Assembly: GCF_000258515.1 (NCBI RefSeq)
Contig: NZ_AJLF01000001.1
Span: forward strand, 248,001-312,000
Direction: 5' to 3'
Source: Thermococcus zilligii AN1
Lineage (GTDB): Archaea; Methanobacteriota_B; Thermococci; Thermococcales; Thermococcaceae
Length of the DNA: 64,000 nucleotides
Shown piece after piece: positions 15,962 through 24,981 of this stretch (the stretch's first letter is position 1; each line of letters begins with the position of its first letter). A model generated the notes under the pieces. The model was not told the DNA's origin and ran no database searches. It saw nothing but the letters and a program-made list of their open reading frames with translations. A program made the translations under genes and the position numbers.

Positions 15962-18710
15962 ACCGCTCAATCGTCTCTTGCTTCCCGGGCTCCTCTTCCC
16001 CGTTGAATACCGAGTAGTCGCCCTTCCCTATGGCCCTCCTTATGTGCTCCCTGCCAGCGAGGAAGCCGTCGAGGAGCTTCTTCTCCTTGCTGTCCTTCGG
16101 GAGAACCTCGCTGATGACCTGCGCTACCTTGTAGAAGACCTCCTTCTCGCCCCAGCCAGTCTCGGCGAGCAGGCCCACCATCTCCCTCTTCTGGTTGGCC
16201 TGCCAGAAGAGCAGGGCCCTGTGGAGAACATCGATGAGGTCGTTGCCTTTTATCTCCTTAAGCTTCCTGTCCTGCGGGCCAAGGACGCAGATGAACTCCT
16301 TCTCCTTCACGATGAACCCCCTGTTCCACTCCCGCTCGAGGTCGAGGCCAACCGAGGTCGCGAGCTTCCTCGCCTCATCGAAGGCAACCTTTGCCTCGCC
16401 GTACGTCCAGCGCCAGAGCACGTAGAACTTCGCGAGCGGTGAGAGCTCCGCCGAGATGTCCTCCCTGAGAACCTGCCTTATAGCGTAGTCACTGACCATA
16501 TCGCGTACGAGCTGGAGTAGCCTGTCACCCCTTACCTCGTTGCCCTCGTAGTCGAGCACCTTCTCGTACTTGCCGAAGACCTCAATGGCCGAGCCTATGG
16601 CCGAGATGAAGAAGTCGGCACCGCTTATGCCCTCACGCCAGAGCTGGTCGAGCTTCTTCTCGAGGGTCTCCCTGAGCTCCCTTTTGATCTCGTCGAACCA
16701 GCCAACGCCCTGCTTCTCTATCTTGCGAGCGACGATGTAGATTGAAGAAGCGAGGGCTGCGGATTCTTTCGCCCTGAGCCTGGTTGCTCTTTCTGTGTGA
16801 ATCGGCCATGAGGCCGTTGGTACAAGACCTGAGTCGAGGAGAGAGTTTATGAGCGTCTCCCAGCCTTCGGTGGTCTTGTGGGCGTAGACGAGCACGAGGA
16901 CTCCACCCGGTTTGAGGACGCGGTGGATTTCCTTCAAGGCCTGTTTCATTCCTTCCTCAAAGTACCTCTTCGCTGCTTCCCAGTCTTGGTTCTGGGTGTA
17001 GGCCACGAGCTCCTTGCTCTTCGGTGTGAGCGGCGTTATGAACAGCTCCGGATAGAGGTCTCCTATGATGCGCTTGAGCCAGACATAGAAGAAGTCACTA
17101 AGATAGGAGTAGGGAACGTTGTCGTAGTATGGCGGGTCAGTGAAGACGGCATCAAAGTAGTTGTCAGGGAATTGGAGGGAAGTTGCGGATCCATGAGTAA
17201 CTTTTCCTACCGAGTCTATTATAGAGTCCACCAAAAATTCAACAACTCTTGAAACCCATTGGAGAGCAGAGTTCCAGTCGCCTGTAGCGTTACTGAATGG
17301 AAATACCTCAAAATAATCCCATACTATTGGTAAAGCATTTCTTCCAAAAGTATTAGACACGAATTCTCCCTCTACCACCCACCTTGTAAGCGTTGTGCTA
17401 TAGTCCGCAAGTCTATCAACTCCAAACGCCAGATACGTCATCACTGCCTTCGCGTACTCCCCGTCATAGCCCTCATCAAGCATCATCTCGTATGCCTGCC
17501 TCACCTTCTCGGCGAAGGTTATCAGGGCGAGCTTCTGCCTGTCGTTGAAGAGGTCTCCCCATTTGGTCATTCCGTAGTTCTGAACCCTGAAGCCGAGAGT
17601 CCCCCTTGGTGGAAGTGGCTCGTCCGGCACCGGGTCAATCCCCCATTCCTCCATCAGCTCCGCCCTTTTCTCCTCCAGGTAGCGCTTTGCCTCCCCGTAG
17701 GCCTTAATGTCTTTCTCCGTTGGTAGACGATAGATTTTACCCCCCTTATCCGGGTGGTAAAGAACAACGGCCACCATCCTCTGCCCGGCCCTGCCCTCGC
17801 GGAAGAGCTTTCTCACGGTCTTCTCGTCGTGGGTCATGCCGCAGACGGGGCAGGTGGCCTTCGCGCCCTTTACAGTCCCCTTCGAAGGGTCAAAATCTCC
17901 TGGCATCGGCTCGTAGCCATCCCCAACTATCCTGAACTTCACTTCCTTGCCCTCCACGTGGGGGTAGAGGGCCACCTTCCTGTTGTTCTTCTTTGCCAGC
18001 CAGAACTGTCTCATCAGCGGTATCTCCGCCCCGCAGGCGGGGTTCTGGCACGTTATCGTTCTCGCCCAGATGTAGCCGACGGGGATATGACCGTCCTCCT
18101 CCTTTGGATAGAAGCGCTCAAGCTCCTTCTTTGCCTCCTGGAGAACCCACTCGCCCCACTTCTTCACGTCCCTCAAGAGGTCGTAGTCCTTCCCTTCCCC
18201 TTTTCCCCCGGCTATCCATTTGTCGAGCGCTCCGTTCTTTTTCCCGTACTTCTGAGGGTACTCAAGGACTGCCTTGAGGATGAGGACTGCGACAGGGTTG
18301 TAGTCTAAGGCGTACGTCTCAAGGCCGAGGCGGAGAGCCTCAAGCGGTATGGAGCCTCCGCCTGCGAAGGGATCAAGTACCCTCGGCCTCTCCTGGTCCG
18401 GGCCATCGCGTATCTGCCTGAAGTACTCCATGATGTCCTCACGGGCCCTCCTTATGACTTCCTCGTCGAGTGAGCTTTCCCACTTCGAGAGCTTTGCTAT
18501 GAACCTCTTCTTCCGCTCGAGCTCTTCCTCGTCTTTTGGGGCCGGAATGAGTGCGGCGTAGTTGGTCGCGCGGGAGGAAGCCAGCGGGCGCCTCGCCCAC
18601 CATATGTGGAGCGTTGAGATGTGGCCGTGCCTTATGTTCTTTTCCCTTGCGGACTCTTCACTCACGGCCTTGACCGGGAAAGCAACCTCGATAAGGCGTT
18701 TGTCTTCCAT
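15948..18710 (-). CDS. DUF1156 DNA adenine methylase with zinc ribbon
   Basis: 920 residues. N-terminal DUF1156 signature (NIRHGHISTLHIWWARRPLA); SAM-binding motif I VLDPFAGGGSIPLEALRLG at about 111-129; a zinc ribbon with Cys221, Cys226, Cys287 and Cys290 (CQNPAC, CPVC); catalytic DPPYYDNVPYS near 525. The DPPY motif is typical of amino-group (N6-adenine or N4-cytosine) methylases. Family members accompany DUF499 ATPases and SNF2 helicases in defence loci. It lies 12 bases downstream of the helicase gene, so these two form an operon. A stretch at about 17160-17400 just upstream of the catalytic motif is markedly AT-richer than the rest, maybe an exchanged target-recognition part. Confidence 0.9.
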   Translation of the reverse strand: MEDKRLIEVAFPVKAVSEESAREKNIRHGHISTLHIWWARRPLASSRATNYAALIPAPKDEEELERKKRFIAKLSKWESSLDEEVIRRAREDIMEYFRQIRDGPDQERPRVLDPFAGGGSIPLEALRLGLETYALDYNPVAVLILKAVLEYPQKYGKKNGALDKWIAGGKGEGKDYDLLRDVKKWGEWVLQEAKKELERFYPKEEDGHIPVGYIWARTITCQNPACGAEIPLMRQFWLAKKNNRKVALYPHVEGKEVKFRIVGDGYEPMPGDFDPSKGTVKGAKATCPVCGMTHDEKTVRKLFREGRAGQRMVAVVLYHPDKGGKIYRLPTEKDIKAYGEAKRYLEEKRAELMEEWGIDPVPDEPLPPRGTLGFRVQNYGMTKWGDLFNDRQKLALITFAEKVRQAYEMMLDEGYDGEYAKAVMTYLAFGVDRLADYSTTLTRWVVEGEFVSNTFGRNALPIVWDYFEVFPFSNATGDWNSALQWVSRVVEFLVDSIIDSVGKVTHGSATSLQFPDNYFDAVFTDPPYYDNVPYSYLSDFFYVWLKRIIGDLYPELFITPLTPKSKELVAYTQNQDWEAAKRYFEEGMKQALKEIHRVLKPGGVLVLVYAHKTTEGWETLINSLLDSGLVPTASWPIHTERATRLRAKESAALASSIYIVARKIEKQGVGWFDEIKRELRETLEKKLDQLWREGISGADFFISAIGSAIEVFGKYEKVLDYEGNEVRGDRLLQLVRDMVSDYAIRQVLREDISAELSPLAKFYVLWRWTYGEAKVAFDEARKLATSVGLDLEREWNRGFIVKEKEFICVLGPQDRKLKEIKGNDLIDVLHRALLFWQANQKREMVGLLAETGWGEKEVFYKVAQVISEVLPKDSKEKKLLDGFLAGREHIRRAIGKGDYSVFNGEEEPGKQETIERFIKG

Positions 18711-18722
18711 CCCCTTACCACC

Positions 18723-21700
18723 TCAAACTTCAGCCTTCTTACCTTTGTTTTTCCACTCTTCAAGCGGAACCTGGAACCTTATCTCGTACTTCTCCACGAC
18801 CTTGAGCGTGTGAGCGGGGTCTTGTATAATGTAGAGGGTCGGGTTCTCGGCGGCGTAGGCCACAACGTAGAGCCAGTACCTGTCGCGGAGTCTCTTCGCT
18901 GTCACGTACTCGTTCCAAGTGAGTTCAACGTCCCCGAGGTGGGCCCTCGCCTTTACTTCTATGTACCTCTTTTCACCGTTGCCCTCGGAGTATATGTCAT
19001 ACCCGAGGTTCTCCTTCGAGACGTCCCTCGGCTCCCTTCCGTGCTTTCTTTCGTACTCCATGGCAACCTGCATCCCTATCTCCTCTATCGCCGGATCCTC
19101 GCCCATCTCTCCCCTCGGTAGCACGTAGATGGCCCCGATGAAGACGGGAGGCCTTACCGTGAGGCTTGTCTCCCTTGTGATCCTCTCTGGCAGTTCTTCC
19201 CGTGCCTTCCGGTAACGTTCCAGCCTCTCCTCGAGGTTCCTTATGGTGAGCGCGTACTGCTTCTTGTGCTCGGGCGGGAGGACTTCGTACTCGGCCAGCT
19301 TGTAGTCGAGGTCGTCTATCAACTTCTCGAGGGATCTAACTCCGTACTTCTCCTTTATCTCTGCCTGTCTCTTCCTCTCCTTGAGAAGCCTCTCCTTGTA
19401 CCCCTCGAGAGCTTTTCTGGCGTAGTTCATCGCGTTCTCTCTCCGGCTGAACTCGACCTTCACATCGGGGGAATCTTTGGCCGGTTCGAGATCCCAGATT
19501 ATCTTGGGATCTACCACCTCAAGGTTCTCGCCATCGTCGTAGACTGCAACGAGCGTCTTTCCGGCCGTCTTGTTGAAGCCGTCCTGGACTTCACCCTCGA
19601 AGAACCAGATAGTACCGTGGAGTCTGTTCCTGGGGTCATAGAAGACCGCTCCACGCTGGAGCTCTTTGAGGTATTCTTCCTGAACCCACTCGCGGAGGGC
19701 TTCGAAGAGTGGGTGCCCGAACGAGACGAACTCCACGTCGTCCCTCTTCTCGGAGATTTTCTTGTCGAAGGTTATGGCCCTGTAAGAGCGCTCCACCGTG
19801 CCGTACTGTTTCCTCTCCGCTATCTCTCTCAGGACTCTGGGGGTTCTTTCTACCGAGTATATGTGTGGTTCTTTCTCATGTACCCTGGCGTTGAGGCGCT
19901 TCATGGCCTTGACAAAGAAGAGCTCAAGGTACTCTGGGGATAGACGGTTCTCTTCCGCCTTTTCGAGGAGCTGCATAATTCTGCTCAGGTCTATGTGCTT
20001 GGTCGCGAGGCTCTCCCCGAGGAGCTCTTCCGCCTTCTTCATTATCTCCTCGGGCTGGAGCTTTGGTTCTTCCTCCTTCAGGACGCTGTCCGGGTCTCTG
20101 AGCATGACGGCGACCTCTGCGAGGAGGGTGTACAGGTTCTCCCCATCGAGGAGTTCCCCGATGACGTCGAAGACCTTATCCCCGAGGGCTTTCCTTATCT
20201 CTTCTATCTTGTGGAGGAGCCTCTCGAGTACCATTCCTTCCCTCGTATTCTTGGCCACGAAGTTGAAGATGTGGACCGGGTACTTCTGGCCGTAGCGGTG
20301 TACTCTTCCTATCCTCTGCTCGAGCCTGTTGGGATTCCATGGGATGTCGTAGTTTATGAGCAGGTGGCAGAACTGGAGGTTTATACCCTCCCCCGCCGCC
20401 TCGGTTGCCACCATGACCTGAGCCCACTCCCTGAAGTCCTTTTCGCGCTGGAGCCTTGTATCCATGTCCATCTCGCCGTGAATGAAGGTAACAGTGTAGC
20501 CCCACTCTTGGAGCTTGTTCACAAGGTGCTCAAGAGTGTCCTTGAACTCTGTGAAGATAAGGATCTTCTCCTTCTCGCCGTGCTCCCCTGCTATGAAGTT
20601 CAGTGTCTCTTTGAGTTTCTTGAGCTTCGTCTCTTCCTCCGATGCTATCAGTTCCTCGCTCATCCTTATGAGCTCGTCAAGTGTTCTTATCTCGGCCTCT
20701 ATGTGCTTCCTCTTTCTCACTATGGGAAGGCCTTCGAGCCTCAGTTCAGCCTTCCACCTTTCCCTCTCCTCTTCATCCTCAAGCTCAAGGAGGTCTTCAA
20801 AGTCAAGTTGGACCCCCGTGGTCTCAAGCTCCCCACTCTCGAGGTACTCCTTGAGGCGTGCTTTTCTACGCCTGAGGGACTGGAGAAGTGCGTACGTGCT
20901 CGATGCAAACCTTCTCTGCAGTATCACAAGCGGAAAGACTATACTCTGCCTGCTCCCCTCAAGAACGGTGTACTGGTAGTGGATGTAACGGGAGAGCTCA
21001 TTGTATAGCCTGATCTCCCTGTCCGTGAGGGTGAAGTTCACCGTATGGGAGTGCCTGGGCTTGAATATCCTCTTTCCTTCGAAGTCCACGAGATCTTCTT
21101 TCATGCGTCTGAGGAATATAGGGTTCTCGTTTCTTCTTATTGCCTCAAGAAGTATCTCTTTATCGCTGAAAAGGCCATGAACGAGGAGGTCAAGAAGGAG
21201 ACGGAAGTTTTCTGGATCTCCCTTGTGTGGGGTGGCAGTGAGGAAGAGCATGTGGGTGGAGTTCCTTGAGAGTACTTCGCCCACTCTGTACCTCTTTGTG
21301 CGGTAGGTCTTCTTTCCGAAGCGGTATGCGGCCATCTTGTGGGCCTCATCAGCTATCACGAGATCCCAGTCAACATTCTCAAGACTCTTCAGAATGTCTT
21401 CCTGCTTGAGGAAGTCTATCGAAGCGATTACCTGCTTTTCACGTCTCCAAACGTCGGTTGTCGTCCGGAAGATCTCTCTGTTGACAATAGTGAACTCTTC
21501 TTGGAACTTCTCTTTCATCTCTCTCCTCCACTGGGGTACGAGGTGACCGGGAACGACTATGAGGACTCTCTCCGCGAGGCCTCTGAGTTTGAGCTCTTTT
21601 ATCACGAGGCCCGCCATAATGGTCTTGCCGGCACCGGGGTCGTCCGCGAGGAGGAAGCGTATCTCAGGGTTCTGGAGGATGTGGTTGTAGACCGCGTCAA

Positions 21701-22016
21701 TCTGGAACGGGAGGGGTGTTATTTTCGAGACGCTGACTGCGAGTATGGGGTCATAGAGAGAAGCGAAGTGGTACCTCTCCCCTTCGATTGCGAGGGCAAC
21801 TGCTTCTGGATCTCCTTTGAAGTCGAGGGGGTTTGTGATGATTTCAATCTCCTCAAGGTCGGCTTTCGTGAGGGTGATAAGGTCGGTCTTTCGGGAGTTC
21901 AGGTAATAGCCTCCTACCATGATGATGTCTCCACTCTCGTTTACGATCTCGACGAGAAAAGGCTCCTTCCATTTTGTGCTCTTGAGGATATAGCCTTGTT
22001 TTATCTTCTCCTCCAT
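18723..22016 (-). CDS. SNF2-family helicase with C-terminal DUF3883 domain
   Basis: 1097 residues. Helicase motifs in order: Walker A LLADDPGAGKTIMAGL (about 122-137), DEAH at 223-226, LFLTATPHKGD, then lobe 2 with ILIFTEFKDTLEHL, VATEAAGEGINLQFC and RIGRVHRYGQ. This is the SNF2/HepA type, a DNA translocase rather than a classical unwinder. A coiled-coil stretch follows. Residues about 970-1080 match DUF3883, including LGYDIYS and RYIEVKARAH, which look like the D and ExK of a PD-(D/E)xK nuclease fold. A TATA-like CTTTTATACAAGG lies about 35 bases upstream of the start. First gene of the operon with the methylase. Such helicases occur in Hma and, as DrmD, in class 1 DISARM. Confidence 0.9.
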   Translation of the reverse strand: MEEKIKQGYILKSTKWKEPFLVEIVNESGDIIMVGGYYLNSRKTDLITLTKADLEEIEIITNPLDFKGDPEAVALAIEGERYHFASLYDPILAVSVSKITPLPFQIDAVYNHILQNPEIRFLLADDPGAGKTIMAGLVIKELKLRGLAERVLIVVPGHLVPQWRREMKEKFQEEFTIVNREIFRTTTDVWRREKQVIASIDFLKQEDILKSLENVDWDLVIADEAHKMAAYRFGKKTYRTKRYRVGEVLSRNSTHMLFLTATPHKGDPENFRLLLDLLVHGLFSDKEILLEAIRRNENPIFLRRMKEDLVDFEGKRIFKPRHSHTVNFTLTDREIRLYNELSRYIHYQYTVLEGSRQSIVFPLVILQRRFASSTYALLQSLRRRKARLKEYLESGELETTGVQLDFEDLLELEDEEERERWKAELRLEGLPIVRKRKHIEAEIRTLDELIRMSEELIASEEETKLKKLKETLNFIAGEHGEKEKILIFTEFKDTLEHLVNKLQEWGYTVTFIHGEMDMDTRLQREKDFREWAQVMVATEAAGEGINLQFCHLLINYDIPWNPNRLEQRIGRVHRYGQKYPVHIFNFVAKNTREGMVLERLLHKIEEIRKALGDKVFDVIGELLDGENLYTLLAEVAVMLRDPDSVLKEEEPKLQPEEIMKKAEELLGESLATKHIDLSRIMQLLEKAEENRLSPEYLELFFVKAMKRLNARVHEKEPHIYSVERTPRVLREIAERKQYGTVERSYRAITFDKKISEKRDDVEFVSFGHPLFEALREWVQEEYLKELQRGAVFYDPRNRLHGTIWFFEGEVQDGFNKTAGKTLVAVYDDGENLEVVDPKIIWDLEPAKDSPDVKVEFSRRENAMNYARKALEGYKERLLKERKRQAEIKEKYGVRSLEKLIDDLDYKLAEYEVLPPEHKKQYALTIRNLEERLERYRKAREELPERITRETSLTVRPPVFIGAIYVLPRGEMGEDPAIEEIGMQVAMEYERKHGREPRDVSKENLGYDIYSEGNGEKRYIEVKARAHLGDVELTWNEYVTAKRLRDRYWLYVVAYAAENPTLYIIQDPAHTLKVVEKYEIRFQVPLEEWKNKGKKAEV

Positions 22017-22251
22017 TTCTACCGACCTGTTGTGAGATTTCTATCCCTTGTATAAAAGAGTTGCGGGATGCTGTTGTTTGGTTAGGTCAATTCGCTCGTT
22101 CATCTCGTGTACGAGCGGTCTCCGCCGCTCCCACGCCATTTCAGCGGAGGAAAATCAGAAAAGGAATATACACGACGATGGGAGAATTCAACATTCGAAC
22201 AAGACGGAGCAAGCATTCGTCTGCTTCTGCTCCAGAGAGCTCACAGTACGG
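22017..22251. other. Left edge of defence island, inverted repeats, no gene seen
   Basis: The 235 bases contain the helicase promoter and two small inverted repeats: GCTCG/CGAGC at about 22093-22115 and GAGCGG/CCGCTC at about 22111-22128. No copy of the tRNA-Arg 3' end is seen here, so no attachment-site duplication is evident. No coding sequence supported. Confidence 0.5.
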
Positions 22252-22593
22252 TCAAGTCCTCCCCAGTATCTGCCCTTCAACTTCGGGGTCTGAGAGGAGT
22301 AGCAGTACGAGGGAGGAGAGCGCAAAGAGCGTTGCCCCCTGGGCCAGAACGCCCAGCATCATCCACAGTACCGAAAACAGGAGGTCAAGAAAAATCAGAT
22401 ATTTCCCCGCTGATAGAGACCACTCCATTCCTTTCCAGAGCCCGATCAGTACCAGCAGGTGGAGGGCTGTAATAAACGCACTGCCAGCAAGTTGCAGTCT
22501 ATCGTTTATTGAGAGCGCCGTTATTCCACCAAAGTACGTCGAAATCATGAGAAATGAGAGGAAAACCGCATGTTTGGCCCCTATGGCCTTCAT
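22252..22593 (-). CDS. Small four-helix membrane protein of unknown function
   Basis: 113 residues from ATG 22593, preferred over GTG 22602 because AGGGTGAT precedes it. Four hydrophobic segments are evident (AVFLSFLMISTYFGGI, FITALHLLVLIGLW, LIFLDLLFSVLWMMLGVL, ATLFALSSLVLLLL). No catalytic or transport motif. It directly follows the GDT1-like gene, 12 bases after its stop, and is likely the last gene of a three-gene operon with the aminotransferase. Family not recognised. Confidence 0.65.
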   Translation of the reverse strand: MKAIGAKHAVFLSFLMISTYFGGITALSINDRLQLAGSAFITALHLLVLIGLWKGMEWSLSAGKYLIFLDLLFSVLWMMLGVLAQGATLFALSSLVLLLLSDPEVEGQILGRT

Positions 22594-22605
22594 CGGGATC
22601 ACCCT

Positions 22606-22887
22606 TCATATTTTCCCGCTTATAAGGAGTATCCCAAAGGCTATGAAAATAGCCCCCGCCACCTTCTGGAGAAGCCCGTGGGGAATTATATGTCCAACTT
22701 TCTCCCCGATTAATGCCCCAACAAGGTTGACCAGGACGAGAGCGAGTGCGGATCCGATAAAAGCTTTTTCCCATCCGTACTTTGTTGCAAAAAGCATGGT
22801 TGTTATCTGCGTCTTGTCCCCCAGTTCCGCAAGAAAGACGGTAACAAAAACCAAAAGGATTGCACTTTTCACCCCCGACCACCTCAC
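22606..22887 (-). CDS. GDT1/TMEM165 (UPF0016) half-size cation transporter
   Basis: 93 residues with three hydrophobic segments and the signature ELGDKTQ (E-x-G-D-K-T). Full-length members carry two such repeats, so this one-repeat form probably works as a homo- or hetero-dimer. Eukaryotic and cyanobacterial relatives move Mn2+/Ca2+ against protons across membranes. It overlaps the end of the aminotransferase gene by four bases, a sign of translational coupling. Substrate not known here. Confidence 0.8.
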   Translation of the reverse strand: MRWSGVKSAILLVFVTVFLAELGDKTQITTMLFATKYGWEKAFIGSALALVLVNLVGALIGEKVGHIIPHGLLQKVAGAIFIAFGILLISGKI

Positions 22888-24071
22888 AGCTTTTCCATTG
22901 CCCTCTTTATTCTTTCAAAGGCCTCGGTTAGGAGTTCCTCTTTTGTGGCGTAGCTTATCCTTATCCATCCCTCTCCCTGTTTCCCGAAGGCAGTTCCCGG
23001 TATCACAACTACCCTTGCCTCCTCCAGGAGCCAGTTGGCGAAGTCCTCACTCGTCATGTTTAGCTCAGGGTCGATCTTTGCCCATATGTAGAACGCTCCC
23101 TTTGGTCTGAACACTTTCAGGTGGGGTATCTCGGATAGGTGCTTTAAGGCCAGATTTCTCCTTTCGGCATAGGTCTTCTTCATATTTTCAACGGCTTCCC
23201 AGCTTCTCTTGTCGCGGAGGGCTGTTACGCCCGCTATCTGGACAAAAGATGTCACGTTTCCAACTATGTACGCGTGGAGCTTTGTCATACCATTTATGAC
23301 CTGCTCCGGTGCTATGGTAAAGCCAAGTCTCCATCCCGTCATCGCGAAGGTCTTGGAGAAACTGTTCGCGAGGATTGTGTTGTCCGGGGCGTATTTTATC
23401 ATCGGATAATGCTTTGCATCATCGTAGAGGAAATGTTCGTAGGGTTCATCGCTCAGGACGTATATGTTATAATCCTCCGCTATCTGCCCAATCGCTTTGG
23501 CCGTTTCCTTGTCAAGGATGGCACCGGTCGGATTGTTTGGATAGTTTATGACTATCATTCTGGTCCTTTTGGTTATCATCTCAACGAGCTCATCGGGGTT
23601 TATCATGAAGTCGTTTTCTTCCCTCAGGGGGATGCGAAGGATTCCGGCCTCTGAAAGCTTTGCATCCTCAACGTAACAGACGAAGGCCGGATCCGGGATT
23701 ATGACATCGTCCCCCGGCTCCAGAAGGGATTCAAAGGCCAGATACGTGGCCTCATAGGCGCCGGCCGTGACTATTACGCTGTTGGGGTCGACATCAACCT
23801 GGTAGAATTCCTTATAATATTCCGCAATTGCCTCCCGTAACTCGGGTATCCCCGCGTTCGGAGTGTAGTGGGTGTAGCCTTCGTCAAGAGCCCTTTTAGC
23901 GGCCTCTTTTATTACCTGAGGGGTGTCAAAATCAGGTTCTCCAATCCCGAGGGAGATCACGTTTTCCATTTTTCTTGCCTTTTCGAAGAGTTCGCGTATC
24001 TTTGAGCGCTGAATCGAGTTTATCCTACCGGCCAGGAAGTATTTCCGCTTTTTATACTTCACGGACACCAC
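22884..24071 (-). CDS. Class I PLP aminotransferase (aspartate aminotransferase-like)
   Basis: About 392-395 residues; GTG 24071 or GTG 24062 are both possible starts. Fold-type I hallmarks: ISLGIGEPDFDTP, YPNNPTGAILD, DEPYEHFLYD, SFSKTFAMTGWRLGF with the PLP lysine in SFSK, and WIRISYAT with the substrate carboxylate arginine. This is the aspartate/aromatic aminotransferase branch common in Thermococcales; the exact amino donor cannot be told. The product acts in cytoplasmic amino-acid metabolism. The gene heads an operon with the GDT1-like transporter. Confidence 0.88.
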   Translation of the reverse strand: MVSVKYKKRKYFLAGRINSIQRSKIRELFEKARKMENVISLGIGEPDFDTPQVIKEAAKRALDEGYTHYTPNAGIPELREAIAEYYKEFYQVDVDPNSVIVTAGAYEATYLAFESLLEPGDDVIIPDPAFVCYVEDAKLSEAGILRIPLREENDFMINPDELVEMITKRTRMIVINYPNNPTGAILDKETAKAIGQIAEDYNIYVLSDEPYEHFLYDDAKHYPMIKYAPDNTILANSFSKTFAMTGWRLGFTIAPEQVINGMTKLHAYIVGNVTSFVQIAGVTALRDKRSWEAVENMKKTYAERRNLALKHLSEIPHLKVFRPKGAFYIWAKIDPELNMTSEDFANWLLEEARVVVIPGTAFGKQGEGWIRISYATKEELLTEAFERIKRAMEKL

Positions 24072-24146
24072 CCCGGGTGTAACGTAGCTCTTGGCGCGCT
24101 TTTATAAACTTAACCCGATTAATTGTCAGTTTGTCTGCGATTTGGA

Positions 24147-24554
24147 CTAAAGGACTTCAACAAGGGCGGAAATCTCAAAGTATTTTTTCGCCCTTTCGGG
24201 GTCGCAGTTCTGCATGGGTGCTTCTTTTAATCCCAGCTTTTCCAGTATTTCCTTGAGTTCTCCCTTTGACCCAAAGAAAACGAGGTAGTTAACGCCTTTT
24301 GTGAGCCCCACTTTTTTTATCGCTTCCTTTATCTGGGGTGATCCGGCGAGTCGTATCAGGAGTTCTCCCCCAGGAGTTTTTGCACGGTTCGTTCCCCTTT
24401 CGAAGGATCTCTTCGCCAATATCGCCGAGTGTGCAACTGCTTCAAAGCAGGGCCCGCTCACCGCCTGAAGTTCGGATCCAAGGTGAGGTATTAGCTTCTC
24501 AACTTCATCAACATAGACCGCAGTCACGACTATCCCGGGTACTACTTCCTCCAT
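24147..24554 (-). CDS. cgi121: KEOPS complex subunit Cgi121
   Basis: 135 residues. The conserved core SAILAKRSFERGTNRAKTPG followed by GELLIRLAGSPQIKEAIKKV matches Cgi121/TPRKB, the KEOPS subunit that binds Bud32 and the tRNA 3' end. KEOPS makes the universal t6A37 modification in ANN-decoding tRNAs. The start ATG 24554 follows GGGTGATTCA. It stands alone, divergent from the RHH-ftsZ unit, separated by an AT-rich region with several TATA boxes. Confidence 0.85.
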   Translation of the reverse strand: MEEVVPGIVVTAVYVDEVEKLIPHLGSELQAVSGPCFEAVAHSAILAKRSFERGTNRAKTPGGELLIRLAGSPQIKEAIKKVGLTKGVNYLVFFGSKGELKEILEKLGLKEAPMQNCDPERAKKYFEISALVEVL

Positions 24555-24758
24555 TGAATCACCCTATTTCCTGTTTCCGTGTGCGGCTACGTTATAATCC
24601 TTGCCCCCCTTGGTTCTAAAATAACTTTTGAGTTAGCCACATATATTTAAAAAGTTTTTAAGGAACATATTATTGTCATATTATAATGCGACCGCAAAGT
24701 ATTTAACTAATTAAACCACCAACTAAAGTAGTGACTGCTCCACAGGGTGATACATCTC
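24555..24758. promoter_or_regulatory. AT-rich divergent promoter region, cgi121 / RHH-ftsZ
   Basis: The 204 bases include ATATATTTAAAAAG (about 24640-24653) and AGTATTTAACTAATTAAACC (about 24699-24718). The latter is about 50 bases before the RHH gene and could hold its TATA box together with a near-palindromic TTAACTAATTAA that an RHH protein might bind. Confidence 0.4.
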
Positions 24759-24947
24759 ATGCCAAAAATGCGCATAATAAGCGTTCAGCTCCCCCAGAGT
24801 TACATAAACGCCATGGACCAGCTCGTAAGGAGGGGGCTTTACCCCAATAGAAGCGAGGTAATTCGCACGGCCCTCCGGGAATTCCTCAAGAGAGAGCTCA
24901 ACTCAGAGATCCCAGAGGACGAGGTTCCCGGGTACATCATAAAGTAA
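24759..24947 (+). CDS. CopG-type ribbon-helix-helix regulator upstream of ftsZ
   Basis: 62 residues from ATG 24759, with GGTGAT eight bases upstream; GTG 24747 is a weaker alternative. The RHH signature is clear: [20 protein letters not shown] (beta strand and helix 1), then [20 protein letters not shown]. Such proteins act as dimers binding short palindromes. It lies 34 bases before ftsZ, and this pairing recurs in Thermococcales, so it probably regulates the cell-division gene and itself. Confidence 0.9.
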   Translation: MPKMRIISVQLPQSYINAMDQLVRRGLYPNRSEVIRTALREFLKRELNSEIPEDEVPGYIIK

Positions 24948-24981
24948 GCTTCCGTCTTTAGATCTGGAGGGGGTAGAGAGG

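Noticed and set aside
19995-21008. Plus-strand open frame antisense to the SNF2 helicase
   Set aside because: Shadow of the helicase coding frame; no ribosome binding site or domain.
22017-22300. Second copy of the tRNA-Arg 3' end (attachment site) at the far edge of the defence island
   Set aside because: Looked for the T-arm and acceptor sequence here and in 14.2-14.5 kb; none seen, so no integrated element can be delimited.
22061-23110. Plus-strand open frame of 349 codons across three minus-strand genes
   Set aside because: It runs antisense to the membrane protein, the GDT1-like gene and the aminotransferase; rich in Ser/Pro/Arg as expected for a shadow.
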